Source: Zerene cesonia
Lineage: Eukaryota; Arthropoda; Insecta; Lepidoptera; Pieridae
Length of the DNA stretch: 64,000 bases
Assembly (NCBI RefSeq): GCF_012273895.1
Contig: NC_052111.1
Location: 8,556,001-8,620,000 of the forward strand
Direction of reading: 5' to 3'
Shown: positions 23,570-35,239 of the stretch, piece after piece
How the letters are laid out: every line of letters starts with the position of its first letter
Numbering within the stretch: position 1 is the stretch's first letter
Notes under the pieces: model-generated
Seen by the model: only the letters and a program-made list of their open reading frames with translations
What the model was told of the DNA's origin: nothing
Database searches by the model: none
Position numbers and translations under genes: made by a program

Positions 23570-23753
23570 CTAGCTGCGCCCCGCGGTTTCACCCGCGTAA
23601 GTCCATATCCCGTAGGAATATCGGGATAAAAAATAGATGTTGGCCGATTCTCAGACCTACCCAATATGCTTACCAAATTTCAGAGGAATCGGTCAAGCCG
23701 TTTCGGAGGAGTATAGAGACTAACATTGTGACACGAGAATTTTATATATAAGA
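23570..23753 (-). mobile_element. chimeric Helitron (family A end on family B body)
   Basis: The left end is family A: CTAGCTGCGCCCCGCGGTTT through CGTAGGAATATCGGGATAAA. At about 23620-23635 it switches to family B: ATAGATGTTGGCCGATTCTC .. CCGTTTCGGAGGAGTATAG .. GACACGAGAATTTTATATAT-AAGA. The full family B elements at 41940-42115 and 45619-45793 have a different end. Confidence 0.7.
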
Positions 23754-24028
23754 AAGATATATACAATTATCATCGCTTTAATCAACAAATGTTTTGCAAC
23801 GTATGAGCCTTGCCCATATATCAATGGAACTTCGTAAACTAGAACCCTTGCAGTTCATAAATTTCGTATTAGTTGTACTTAAACATATTGACGTATTGCA
23901 TATATAGCTATTATCGAAGGCCAACTGGTTGCGTAAAGTTTTCACTTGCGTAGAGAGTCCGTCTTCATACAAGTGCGGTTCGCTTTGTAAATATTGAGTA
24001 ACCATAATAGTGATGGTTATTTATTATA

Positions 24029-24290
24029 TATTTTTGTTTTTTTTCAAGTCATCATCACCGACCATGAACTTTCGCAGAGGTATAGTGCCTTTGTGAATGC
24101 GCTACCCGTTTTTAAGGGGTTAAGGAAACGATTGATGACTGGAAAGAAGGGCTGGGAAAGGTAAGGAAAAGGAAACGGGCTTCTGGCTCTCCGACTCATT
24201 GTACGGAACATAAGCATGCTATTGTTGCGGGTGTTCTGGGGGGGTGTGGTACTTCCCCAAAGCAACGTGCAGAAGCATGCTCGACTCCGA
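24029..24290 (-). mobile_element. retroelement family R1 copy
   Basis: Reverse orientation: T-rich start, CGACCATGAACTTTCGCAGA, AAGGAAAAGGAAACGGGC, GGTGTGGTACTTCCCC, ending GCATGCTCGACTCCGACA. It is nearly full length; the terminal GCCTGATGGTAAGCGATCAC block is partly lost. Confidence 0.7.
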
Positions 24291-24820
24291 CATTATAATG
24301 ATAATGGAATTTATATATATATAACACTTGTATTTTTAATTTTTTGTTGCGTCATTCAAATGCTTTATAAATTTTATACAAGATTAAAAATCGATCACGT
24401 GGCGGGATTGAAACGACATAGGAACGACATAGGAGAACTTTTATCCCGGAAATACTAAGAGAACGGGAACTAAACGGGTGGACTCCGGGACTGGCTCTCG
24501 TTTCCTATGACTACGCGGACAGGGAAAGATAGTATCCTATATTTTAGGTTCAAAAAGACAGAGCTGATTTATTAAACACAAGTAAACACAAATGTGTTTA
24601 TTGTCAAGTCATTAAATATGTATCTATATATAAAGTACGAAACTTTATGACCGAAGTGCCGCTAGTGGGTCACATACTAAGTTAGAAGGTACTTTAAGTG
24701 AACGTAACTTGGAATTACTTAACGCACGCATATTAATTTTATGAGGAATTAGAAGTCAATGGAGTCTTTTGATTTATAGATTATACCCACATAAATACCG
24801 TTAATAAATGAAATCTATCT

Positions 24821-24965
24821 AGAAATTAAAGACCTTTTAACGGATTTTATACGCGATTTATTCATTATATTAGTGACCACGCTCGCTGTAAAGTGTTCGA
24901 AACGTCGTGTTTATAATATAATGAATAAATCGCGTTTAAAATCCGTTAAAAAGTCTTTAATTTCT
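24821..24965. repeat. Penelope-like inverted repeat unit
   Basis: Two 50-bp arms, 24821-24870 and 24916-24965, are reverse complements with only about 2 mismatches. They flank a 45-bp centre containing GACCACGCTCGCTGTAAAGT and GTTCGAAACGTCG. Single-arm copies lie at about 16170-16255, 37138-37270, 40160-40275 and 51712-51800. CGAAACGTCG recalls the 3' core of hammerhead ribozymes in Penelope-like elements. That assignment is inference. Confidence 0.55.
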
Positions 24966-25070
24966 AAATGTATATTACTCGCGTAAAATCAAACACAATA
25001 TAATGATATCTAATTTATACATTGATTATTATTGAAAATGGTTGAAATGTTAAGAGAATTAAGTGGTATT

Positions 25071-25260
25071 AATGGTTTCACCCGCACAAGTTCATATCCC
25101 GTGGGAATATCGGGATAAAAAGTTACCTATATGTAAGTCCAGTTGTCCAGCAATCTATGTATCAAAACTTATTGTAATCGGTTCAGTAGTTGTTGCGTGA
25201 AAGAGTAACAAACATATACACATCCGTACAAACTTTCGCATTTATAATATTAGCAGGATT
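25071..25260 (-). mobile_element. Helitron family A, one end lost
   Basis: GGTTTCACCCGCACAAGTTC through TTTATAATATTAGCAGGAT. The CTAGCTGCGCC end is missing. Confidence 0.7.
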
Positions 25261-25670
25261 CTGATTATCGTCTATTATTCTTACAGATATCCTACTCCCA
25301 AGCCAATGGCTGTTTAAATATTTTCTCGATTAAAAATGTTTGCAAAAAGTCGAAGATATATTGCGCTGACGCAATGTTATGACGTCACACCAGTACACAA
25401 AGATGATTTCATCTGAAGTTTAAATTGTAATCGTTAAAAGTACCTAGCTGTCGAATATTTAATATCTCTAATATATTTAGTGAATTATATAATGCCTATG
25501 TTTTAATCAGTTCAGTGAATAAATTGGCAATTCTTAATCCATTCTGACAAACTTTCGCATTTCTATACTAATAATGTGAATGAAAAAGAAAAGAGAGAAA
25601 CCATTTTAATGAGAGTTTGCTTGTTTGAACGCGCTAATCTCAGGAATAACTGAGTCGAAAATGTGAAAAA

Positions 25671-25696
25671 CTAGCTACGCCCCGCGGTTTCACCCC
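25671..25696 (-). mobile_element. Helitron family A end fragment
   Basis: CTAGCTACGCCCCGCGGTTT plus a few bases. The rest of the element is absent. Confidence 0.5.
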
Positions 25697-25813
25697 ATAT
25701 TCTAACATTGTATTTAATTGTTTGTATTTTATTTATATTATAACCCGCGACCCGCCCCGGCTATGTCTTTGGTACATATTCCCTCTGGTATCACGTACAT
25801 GAGTTTTTTTTAA

Positions 25814-26017
25814 TCCTACAAATATTATAAATGCGAAAGTTTGTAAGGATGTGTGTGTGTTTGTTGCTCTATCACGTAAAAACTACTGAACCGATGGCAA
25901 TGAAATTTGGTACGTAGCTCTACAGCTAGACAAGTGGAATAACATATAGGTCACTTTTTATCCCGATATTCGTACGGGATACGGACTTACGCGGGTGAAA
26001 CAGCGGGGCGCAGCTAG
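25814..26017 (+). mobile_element. non-autonomous Helitron, family A, complete
   Basis: Starts TCCTACAAATATTATAAATG after an A and ends GGGGCGCAGCTAG before a T. A subterminal hairpin region GCGGGTGAAACAGCGGG precedes the CTAG, here with one stem mismatch. Confidence 0.8.
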
Positions 26018-29000
26018 TGAACTATAATTATAAGGACGAAATGAAATTCAAATATATTTCAATTAGACTTCTTCTAGAAGCACTTAAAATCGTCATAACA
26101 TAGTTTTACCATTTACCACCGATCAGTATAAAATGTTATTGCGATATTAGCATGTCTTTTTTGTATATTTCCATTGTTCAATGGTTTCTCACAAAAGTTC
26201 AAACGAACTTATAAATGTATCTTCAATTTTTTGCCATAGTTTTAGTTTTTGCTAATTATTTTTCCACTCATAATTAGCGATATAATTAGGAATTCGGCAA
26301 CGATGCGGAATTATTTAATTGTGAGAATTGTTTTTAAAAAAATTTAAAAAGATAAATCAGTCTTTATAAATGCAAAAATATCTTTCACGTTTGAGGCCCC
26401 CAACGCCTAATGAATATAAATTATTTTGGCAAAACTTTAATTATTAAAACGATAGAAATTTTCTTTACAATAGAAACGCTACTATTTTAAACACCATTTA
26501 AGTTTTTTAAACATATTCCTCTGAAAAGGTATATCGATTTCTTTAACCCCAATTAGTATACATTTTGACATAATTTCATTTCTACAAAAAAGGGTCCTGT
26601 CTTGGGAATTTCTACTCCAGATTCTAGTATGGAGTCAAATAACAAAAAAAATCTATCAATCGCAATAACAATCTCGTCATATGGTCGATAATTCACGGAG
26701 TTATCCTGCACGGAGGAAGAAAACAAAAAAAAAAAAAAAAACAAAAAAAAAATTAATAAAGTCGAACTTGGAACTTGGTTTTTGAAAACGTCCGTTGAAA
26801 ATCATATTTAATCGTCTAATGAAAAACTCTCCACACACACAAAATTCAAGTTAATTACATCTAGGCTGATGATACTATACCCTATTACATACTTAATTAA
26901 CATTAGAAATCTAGGCAAAACCTAGACAGGTAATAAAACAGTTATTACCTAATTGGGGGAACTGAAATGTAGACTTGATTGTTGGAACAATAGCATCAGA
27001 CTTTTCCCTAATTGCACAAGCATACGAGGCGAGGCGTTATTTCATATATTTAAGTATCTTTCCATATTATTATTATGTAGTACCTCGCCCGACTTGGAGA
27101 AAACCTCCGACTGTTAGCGGATCGCCGGAACTTAGAGAGGTAGAATATTATTATTATTATTGACCATAGAACTCCTGATACGCTCATAGCTCTATAATAT
27201 AATTGTGGACGTACAAAAACTTATTAAAACATACTTATATAAATATCTGTGCAATAAGATAGAATTAGGCCATTCGACCTGTAAAAGAATTATCAAATCA
27301 ATGCTTTCGTTCCAGAGATTATAAACAAACTCACAAACTATATATCTTAGTACAGATGTGAATGCATACTTATCGTCAAAACAAAGTGTTATGTGACAAT
27401 ATTATAAAATCTCTCTTTTCATATGTGTTTTATTGCAGTCATTTGCACTGCATATCTAGGAGAAATCAGAAAACGTCTGCAGCCGTCTTTTTGTTATGTC
27501 AATTGTAGTAACAGATAATAAAATATTACACTGATTGCAGACGAGATTGTAGACAATAATTAGTCTTCTCTAGGACTAATTTATACGCGGTTTTGTGATG
27601 TGTGTTTTATATGTTCTTCTATAAATAATACATAAATTTATTTCATCATATAAATGGCATTCATAAAGATTTGTTATTCCAGATGCTATATAATAATAAA
27701 TGATTAAGGATATTTCTTGTTTTAAAACAATAGAAGATCATTTTAGTGCAAACAGAGTGACCACTAGAAAAAATACAAAAAAATAACAGTCACACACACA
27801 CAACATTCAAAGAATAATATTTTTTTTGTTTTTTGAAGGCAAAGTTAAAATGATGAACTAGTTATAATTCCCACTTATCAAGAATTCACAGCAATTATCT
27901 TTTTTATATCTAGAATAATACTAGAAACATCTTAATTAGCGGGGTTATTATAAAATGGTTCCTTGTAATTTTGTAACGCGATGAATTTACCGTGGGAGAC
28001 TTTTAAAAGCGGGGTTTCGGCTAAAATTTAAATTGGTATGTGTTAATTTTATTTTATTTTAATATAATAATTAAAATTGGATTTTTCACATAGACATTTA
28101 CTTCAAAGTTAATAAAATGGCGTCGTCAATATAAAAAATTCAATATACACGATGTTATTTATTAAATTATAACCCAATACAACTGTACCATGTAAAACTA
28201 TTTTGATTTATTTTTTTACTCTTTTGTATATATTACATATGAGATCTATTCTTTTGCTAAGAAAAGATTCATTCTTCTTTTAAGAGCTATAGAAAAATTG
28301 AAGTATTCGCATAACAGTAATAATATTTGTTATTTGTCTACTGAGATCCGATAACCGAGCAGGTTTGGTTCACAAAGGTCTACCGCTGACCAATCCCCGC
28401 CACTTGAAGCTTCGATTTTTTACGTATTTTAACTCGATGGTAATTAATCTTTATTTTTTTCTTTATAATAGGCTACTTCACTGTACGTTGGTGGACTTTT
28501 TTTAAGCGTTTTAATTTTTAATTTCGAGTCTTGAAGATTAAAATGTGGACGTAAATAAAATAAAATTTTTATGTTTAATTTATATTTGCAACATTGATGA
28601 AATATATAAATTAATAACTAATTATATAACAACTCACTAATATAAATATAATATCATGTATTTTATATATCTATTATAATTTCAAAAGGGGAAAGATGTA
28701 TGTTTATAATATGTAGGAGATATAAGTATGTTATATTTTTACACAAAAACCGCAGAATAATAAGCACAAGTACAAAAACTGCTGTGACGATTACAAAAAT
28801 TCTTACATTATATATAGAAAGATGCCGCGGCGAACAGCGAGTTGTATAGAAATAATTGATGCCTGATGATTTGAAGCCTTATAAATAATAAATTGAAAAC
28901 ATCTACATGGTATCGGCTGTACAGAGATCTTCAAGACTCAAATTAATAACGTATAAGGAAATAAAAAATCGAAAAACGTAATCGTAATGCAAGAACCGGT

Positions 29001-29074
29001 AATGCGATCAGAGTCCAAGGAGGACGGATTTTTTCTTTGATTTTCGTGTAATTAACGAATATCATTATTTAATG
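26018..29074. other. AT-rich noncoding DNA
   Basis: No exon identified on either strand. A long A-rich tract lies at about 26718-26755. Around 27070-27165 is a GC-richer block ending in ATTATTATTATT that may be a retroposon tail. Confidence 0.4.
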
Positions 29075-29235
29075 ATAGCTGTTCGCCCCGGCTTCATATG
29101 TTCATATGTCACTCAGGGAAGTGGAAAATTTCTATAAATGATGAAAGATTTTTTTAAATCGTTACAACAGTTTTTATGTGAAAACGTTATTAACATACAA
29201 AAATACAAAAAAGATCCTCTTTATAATAATTTGCA
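29075..29235 (-). mobile_element. Helitron-like repeat, family D
   Basis: TAGCTGTTCGCCCCGGCTTC at the left and AGATCCTCTTTATAATAATT at the right. Diverged relative of 11739-11893. Confidence 0.5.
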
Positions 29236-29517
29236 TATTCGTCTCATTAAAGCACTTTAACTGACGTTCTCAAAAATGAAGGAGGTTCTCAATTTCACTG
29301 ATTCTATTTATTTAATTCTTGAATGTTGTGTATGCAAAATTTCTGTTTGAAAAAAAATTATTGACATTTAATCCCAATTTCAATCGACTTAAAAAAAAGT
29401 TATGGCTTCGACTGTATTTCTTTGGGTTTATTACCGAGTCAGAACTGTCAGAACTCTGGACTGAGAGAACCGATTTTGATATTCTTGCTTTAATGTGAAC
29501 CTGAAAAACAATGGTAG

Positions 29518-29542
29518 AGAACCTTCGAGAACCTTCGAGAAC
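29518..29542. promoter_or_regulatory. perfect five-unit heat-shock-element array
   Basis: Three tandem 10-mers (GAGAACCTTC) read as alternating nGAAn and nTTCn pentamers: AGAAC CTTCG AGAAC CTTCG AGAAC, five units without a mismatch. This is the consensus for trimeric heat-shock factor. It lies in noncoding DNA next to a recurrent repeat (GAGGTTCTCAATTCGACTG type), so it may be repeat-derived. No adjacent gene start is visible. Confidence 0.4.
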
Positions 29543-29804
29543 CTTAGAGAACGTCGGTTAAAAATACCTCGTTACGCAATTAATTAATCGATATATTGAT
29601 AAAAACGCCTTGTAAAGGTACTAGCTATGTCCGGTGTTAACGATTTCTTTTCCCGTTGTTTTATTGTTCAAATGTAATTCGGCTAACAAGCCATATCCTC
29701 AATATTACACTTGGATAAGTTAAGCTGTATCATATGTTTCTTACTAGCTGTAACCCTCGGCGTCACTCGCGTAGTACCCAGCCAAATTTTTCTTTTTGCT
29801 TTTT

Positions 29805-29893
29805 TTTTGTCACTGTCGGCAATGGAGCTGGTGGGTCGCCTGATGGTAACGCACCACCACCATGAACATTTGGAGAAGCGCAAGTGTGCTAAT
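29805..29893 (-). mobile_element. retroelement family R2 fragment
   Basis: T-rich start, GTCGGCAATGGAGCTGGTGG, GTCGCCTGATGGTAACGCAC, CATGAACATTTGGAGAAGCG. Confidence 0.65.
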
Positions 29894-30359
29894 CCAGACT
29901 AGATTTATAAGTTTATTATTGAAGCATTTAATTAATTTGATGCACCGATTTCGACTTTTGAAAATAATATATTTAAGACGTATTATGGATTTTTTTACTG
30001 AGGTGGTCGATAGTCGGTTACATTGTTTTAAATGCGTTTTATAAAATAAAAATATTCTATCAAGGCTATAAAGAAAGGTGCATCGGTTATCATTATTTCC
30101 ATAATATATCTGTCTACAGGTAAATAATACTATTTCCTTGTATATAAATGTCAACATAGGTAAATATTTATATATTCGTCTCGTGGCATTCAAATATATA
30201 CAATTTATTGTATACTATTTCACGTACTCAAGAATATATTATTTATTGCCATATACATCCAAATGGATTGTTTCAAAAACAGGTATTTTCATTTTTTTTA
30301 TATCCCTATGCTATTTATATTAGAAAATTACGCCGATTTCGGAATGAATGATTTATTAT

Positions 30360-30530
30360 TTATGTGTGTCGGACGGTGGTGACCTGCACCAGGTACTTCT
30401 ATGCTGCCTGCCTAAATATGCTAACTGCCTGCCGAACCGGTGGTAAATTAACTCTGTAATATGACGATTCAAAAGTGCTTCTATAAGAAGTCTAGTTCAA
30501 TGAATAAATGTTTGAGTTTGAGTTTATGTA
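30360..30530 (+). mobile_element. possible LINE/SINE 3' end
   Basis: GC-richer block (TCGGACGGTGGTGACCTGCA .. TGCCTGCCGAACCGGTGG) ending in AATAAATGTTTGAGTTTGAG, the kind of tail seen at 3' ends of lepidopteran non-LTR elements. A similar tail follows at 30600-30635. Confidence 0.35.
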
Positions 30531-30639
30531 GTCTACTTGAGGCGCCTGTCTCTCACAACGTTATCTGTCTTATATTGAAGTTTTTGTAATCTAACTGGTG
30601 AGGACTGAATAAATGTGCTTTTATTATTATTATATGGCT

Positions 30640-31249
30640 ATAATATAAAAATATACGAGAGTCCGTAGTGACCTTAAGATAACGAACTATGAGATACACG
30701 CCACTAAGACGAAGGTCACGAAACTAGTGACTGTTTATGTGTTTATGTGATCACTATAATCACAAGTGTGATTACACCATTATAGTTAGGTCATAGTATT
30801 AAGTGAGTTTTTTGCTCGATCCAAAAACCATATTTATCTATTGTATTTAAAATAGATAACTTTACATTATACATAACTTATTAACAACAAAGTATACAAA
30901 GAAATGATTGTAAATCAATAGGATATTTGAAAATTCCTCTGAATGAGTCTACTTTCGAATAACATATTTTGGCGCCAAAAATCCGCCATGTTATGGTTTA
31001 AAACTTTCATATAACACCAGAATTACTTTCACGATCTAGATTGATCTGTAGACACATTCTCAAATTAAAATCCACTATGCTGAATACGTTATAGAACGTG
31101 CTTTAGATATTTAAATAAATATATACACCTGAAATAGACAATCCTCCTTACGCAGTCGGGTAACAATGAACAACTTTTTTATACAGATGTATCTTTAGTT
31201 GTATGTTTATAAAGAATTTGATATGGAAAACCAATCCGCAGTTTATGTG
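30640..31249. other. AT-rich noncoding DNA
   Basis: No exon or clear repeat seen. Confidence 0.4.
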
Positions 31250-31495
31250 TGGGAGTCAACACGCTTCGGCACGAATTGGGCCAGCTCGGGGAACCGGGAA
31301 CCGGGGAAGTACACATAGAAGATCGGCGTGTATAAGTAGAATGCTACTGTGTTTCGTTCCATGACTGGGGAGCCGGAGGTCAGTATAATAATCCACGCCC
31401 TCCCCAGTTCAATCCTTAATTCCCGTAGTCAATACTTTCCTTTTCCCTTACCCCTTAAGAGCGGGCAACGCATTCGTATAGTCTTTACAAATGTT
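31250..31495 (+). mobile_element. retroelement family R1 copy, 3'-truncated
   Basis: GGGAGTCAACACGCTTCGGC, then CTACTGTGTTTCGTTCCATG and TTCCTTTTCCCTTACCCCTT. It lacks the terminal CGCTTACCATCAGGCGAACC block and poly(A). Confidence 0.65.
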
Positions 31496-31519
31496 CGAAG
31501 CCGGTAGTACGCTTATGTA

Positions 31520-31718
31520 TCCTACTAATATTATAAATGCGAAAGTTTGTAAGGATGTGTGTGTGTTTGTTGTTCTTTCACGCAAAAACTGCTGAACCGA
31601 TTGCAATGAAATTTGGTACGTAGACAGCTGGACAACTGGAATAACATATAGGCAAGTTTTATCCCGATATTGCTACGGGATACGGACTTACGCGGGTGAA
31701 ACCGCGGGGCGCAGCTAG
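31520..31718 (+). mobile_element. non-autonomous Helitron, family A, complete
   Basis: TCCTACTAATATTATAAATG ... GGGGCGCAGCTAG, inserted exactly between A (31519) and T (31719). The subterminal stem is CGCGG-GTGAAA-CCGCG. Confidence 0.9.
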
Positions 31719-31739
31719 TATACTATAGTTTATAAAATC

Positions 31740-33193
31740 CTTAAGATATGATTTACGTAATCTAAAGAGTATTTACATATAAACATGATGGTAAAATCTA
31801 TACAATGTGAATTGAATGACACGCTTCCATACCTTGATCAAGGAGAGATCAAAATACGTTAATTTAATAACTTCACTCGCACTCTACTAAATATTTATTA
31901 GTAACCATTAAAGAGCGCTAAGGAAAAAACTATTATCACACGCCAGACAAGCACAGTGAAGGTCGTTAAATCAGTTTACCATTAAACGGCGCAAATAGAT
32001 AACACTGGCAAATTAACTCATTGATAATGGCCGACGTGACTACGGCGATATTTTATTAAAATAACACTGATTAAATTGCGGTGGCAATTTCTTGCAAGTT
32101 GGACTGGATTGTGATCACGGGCGGGGGTTCTCAGGCATTCTGGAGGACTTAGAACTGGACAATGTTTGTAACTTCTTAAAGTTTCGATATCACTGCGGTA
32201 TGGGAGTCCGAATTCCGTTAAACCTTATCAATAAATTAAATCTTATATCTATCTAGACCAATAATGTGTTGGTACGCGCGTCACGAACGGCTTGAATTGT
32301 CCGGCTATTTTTTAACGTTAAGGCGCAAGGATGGTTCTTACGGAGGTAAATAACGTACTACGGGTGAAGCCGAGACGGGCCGTTAGTAATAAGAATGCAT
32401 TCATCATGTTCAAGCTTTTAGGTATACACTACATTGTTTCACGAGAAACTGGTGGGGTGTGGTGCTTCCCCGGTGTGCGCTGGCAACTCGTGTCGAAGCT
32501 CGACTCCCCCATATTTTATTCACTTCATTAGTTTTCGTATTAAAATCGATTGAAACGTAGCAAGTTCATTCTAACCGCAACCTTATGTTTTATCGATCGT
32601 AAGGCGACACACCGGATCGTGTACGCGACCCCCGCGGAGGTCATGGCTGAGGGCATGGCTGAGGGTAGCTTGACATTTAATATTATTTTCATGTTGGTAT
32701 TCCTTATAAACATGGATCTACTAGCTTTTGACTAGCAGCTTCGCCCGCATGGCCTTTTTTTATAGTGCGGAAATCTTGCATAGATACCCACGGAGCGGTG
32801 AGTTATGTCGGATTCTTACCGACCAAAAACCCACTGTGTTCCGTCGAGCCACTTGAGTGAAGGGGCCAAGGGAGCTGGTTTAAATTCATCCGCGAATCGC
32901 CCGCATGACCTATCAAAATAGTCTACAGAATGAGATGTTTCACTACGATAAAAGTTCTCTAAATTAGATATTCTGATATAAAAAATAAAATACCCTAAAT
33001 TACATAAGAGGCTAAAGCCTCTTCACTGTCTGCTGCAAAAATCTTACCATTAACTCCCTCCGTTCTGACGTGAGAGATAATCAAAGATATGGAAGCAAGA
33101 TAGTGCCCATGTATCTAATACATTCGAAAAATATAATCATGGATGGACGGATGTCATATATTTATGTGAGGAATAATGCAGAAATATGTATAT
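31740..33193. other. noncoding DNA with repeat remnants
   Basis: A reverse R1 fragment lies at about 32450-32516 (GGTGTGGTGCTTCCCCGGTG .. GAAGCTCGACTCCC). Around 32731-32910 is a diverged Helitron-type end (CTAGCAGCTTCGCCCGCATG). No exon is recognised; short open frames here are not supported by splice sites. Confidence 0.4.
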
Positions 33194-33397
33194 TCTACTA
33201 ACTATAGCTATATTGTAATGTGAAAGTTTGTAAGTATGGATGGACGGATGAATGTGTAAACGTTTAATACTCTTTCACGCGAAAACAGCTTATCATATCT
33301 GTATGAAATTTGGTAGAGAGATAGATTATAGTCTGGATTAGCATATAGACTGCTTTTTAACCGGGTACCACGCGAGTGACGCCGCCGGTTACAGCTA
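33194..33397 (+). mobile_element. Helitron family A variant
   Basis: TCTACTAACTATAGCTATAT at the start and CCGCCGGTTACAGCTAG followed by T at the end. Similar in body to 12082-12253 (TAGATTATAGTCTGGATTAG). Confidence 0.65.
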
Positions 33398-33659
33398 GTT
33401 TATAAGAGTTTATCTTGTTAATTTTAATCGAAAGCAAATTTTTATTTATTAAAGTATTAAATAGGAGAGTAGTGGTTTAACCTAAGTATAAATGATGCCT
33501 TGGCACCGATACTAAGTTTTTTATATTATTTAAGTACAATTAGCATGATTTATAGTTGAATATTATAATCTTTTTAATTGCAACAAATGCTATTTATGTC
33601 ATGTCAAACAAAAAGAGTTTTGTTTACTATTAAGTTATTCATTATTAAATAATTATTAT

Positions 33660-33855
33660 CTGCGCCCCGCGGTTTCACCCGCGTAAGTCCGTACCCCGTA
33701 GGAATATCGGGATAACAAGTTGCCTATATGTTATTCCAGTTGTCCAGCTATCTACGTACCAAATTTCATTGTAATCGGTTCTGTAGTTTCTGCGTGAAAG
33801 AGTAACAAACACACACATATCCTTACAAACTTTTTCATTTGTAATATTAGTAGGA
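33660..33855 (-). mobile_element. non-autonomous Helitron, family A
   Basis: TCTGCGCCCCGCGGTTTCAC ... TTTGTAATATTAGTAGGA. Nearly complete; the terminal CTAG is lost. Confidence 0.8.
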
Positions 33856-34289
33856 TTATTATTTTCTTTTGTACTTGAAAGTCACGCGGTTCATTGCAAA
33901 TGTAAGGTAATCCCCTACAATGCGTGTTTTGTTTACATTGCTTCGAATTAAATCGTGTATAAAAGGCCTTACTATATAAAAGAATGTTAAATATGTGAGT
34001 CATCGTTCAAAATATTTCATCGAGTATCGAAGTTGCGTTTACATATATTTTCTCTTGTTATAATAAAATTAATTAAATCATCATCGGTTTTAAATATTAC
34101 TAACTACTCGAAACATCACAAATACGCATATGTTATCTGTGTAAATACTTAACAAATATAACAGTTCGTTGTCATAGCTTCGGTCCAATTATATGGCAAC
34201 AAATAAGGACAATAATTAGTTAAATTTGTCCATAGCAGACGTTAATTACGCATCCTAAAGGTAAACGTAGTAATAGAGTCCCTTGGTGA

Positions 34290-34365
34290 AAACTCTACCA
34301 CACTACAGTGGCTCATAAAATTCGACTCTCTATGAGATAGAGAAGTACAGAGTTTGGTAGAGTTT
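34290..34365. repeat. short inverted repeat (11-bp arms)
   Basis: AAACTCTACCA at 34290-34300 and its exact reverse complement at 34355-34365, with a nested CTCTATGAGATAGAG hairpin between. It may be a tiny foldback element. Confidence 0.4.
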
Positions 34366-35079
34366 ATATATAGAGATTACGGAATACTGGTAATTCTGAT
34401 ATTGACTTAGTTTCATTTGTTGAAAATTCTTAGTCTTTTTGCGGAATAATCAATATAATATGTTATAACTATGCAATTGTTAAAACTTATATAAGTAAAT
34501 ATTGGTTATAAAATATTTTAATAATACGTCCTGAATGCGTCGTAAATCAGTCAAAAGGCTATTACAGGTTGACGTAATCGAAGTAGTACTCAAGTAATTA
34601 TAAATATTATTGTAATTTAAATATTTGTTTGACAAATATCTTTTAAAACATCCTTTCATTGAAACAATGATACGTGGATGTTTCTTCAATTGAATCAGTA
34701 GTAAATGGAAAATTTACAAATCATTGTTATTAATTTACCTATAGAATATACAATAAACAATCCGATAATAATGTATGAGGTTATCAAGCAGTCAATTTAA
34801 GTGTGATGAATATTGATCACTTGCTAATATCGTGCCGCGTAATTTAATAGCAATTATTTTCTCCATAAAACTACCGCAATATTATTTTAAAAATACACTA
34901 ATTTACCGTGAAAAATGGAAGCCTTGAAAATCCTTATCGTTCACTTGTGCAAATATAATGTAAACTCAGCCGATATGACACTTACAGCACTGAATAAAAA
35001 AGAAAAAAATCACAACACTCCCGCCAAAAAATGACAGCTATATATTTTTTTTTATTACGATGACATTGGTAATTTTGTT

Positions 35080-35230
35080 CGAAAGGACGCGATGTTCGAA
35101 TTTTAAATTTCGCGATGGCGCGAAACTCGAGCGCGCGGTCCGATGCGCGCGTCGCGTGTAGAGACGAAGAAGTTAATGCGTGTAGTTTACTCTCGTAGAA
35201 ACCGATACGGTTGCACCGCGTTTTGAGTAA
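35080..35230. promoter_or_regulatory. CpG-rich patch, candidate promoter or 5' UTR
   Basis: A short island of dense CpG (TCGCGATGGCGCGAAACTCG, GCGCGCGGTCCGATGCGCGC) in very AT-rich DNA, not matching any repeat family seen here. Such islands in insects often mark promoters or first exons. It could serve the membrane-exon transcript, whose start codon lies 17.6 kb downstream on the minus strand. No initiator or donor could be fixed. Confidence 0.35.
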
Positions 35231-35239
35231 CAGTTAAAC

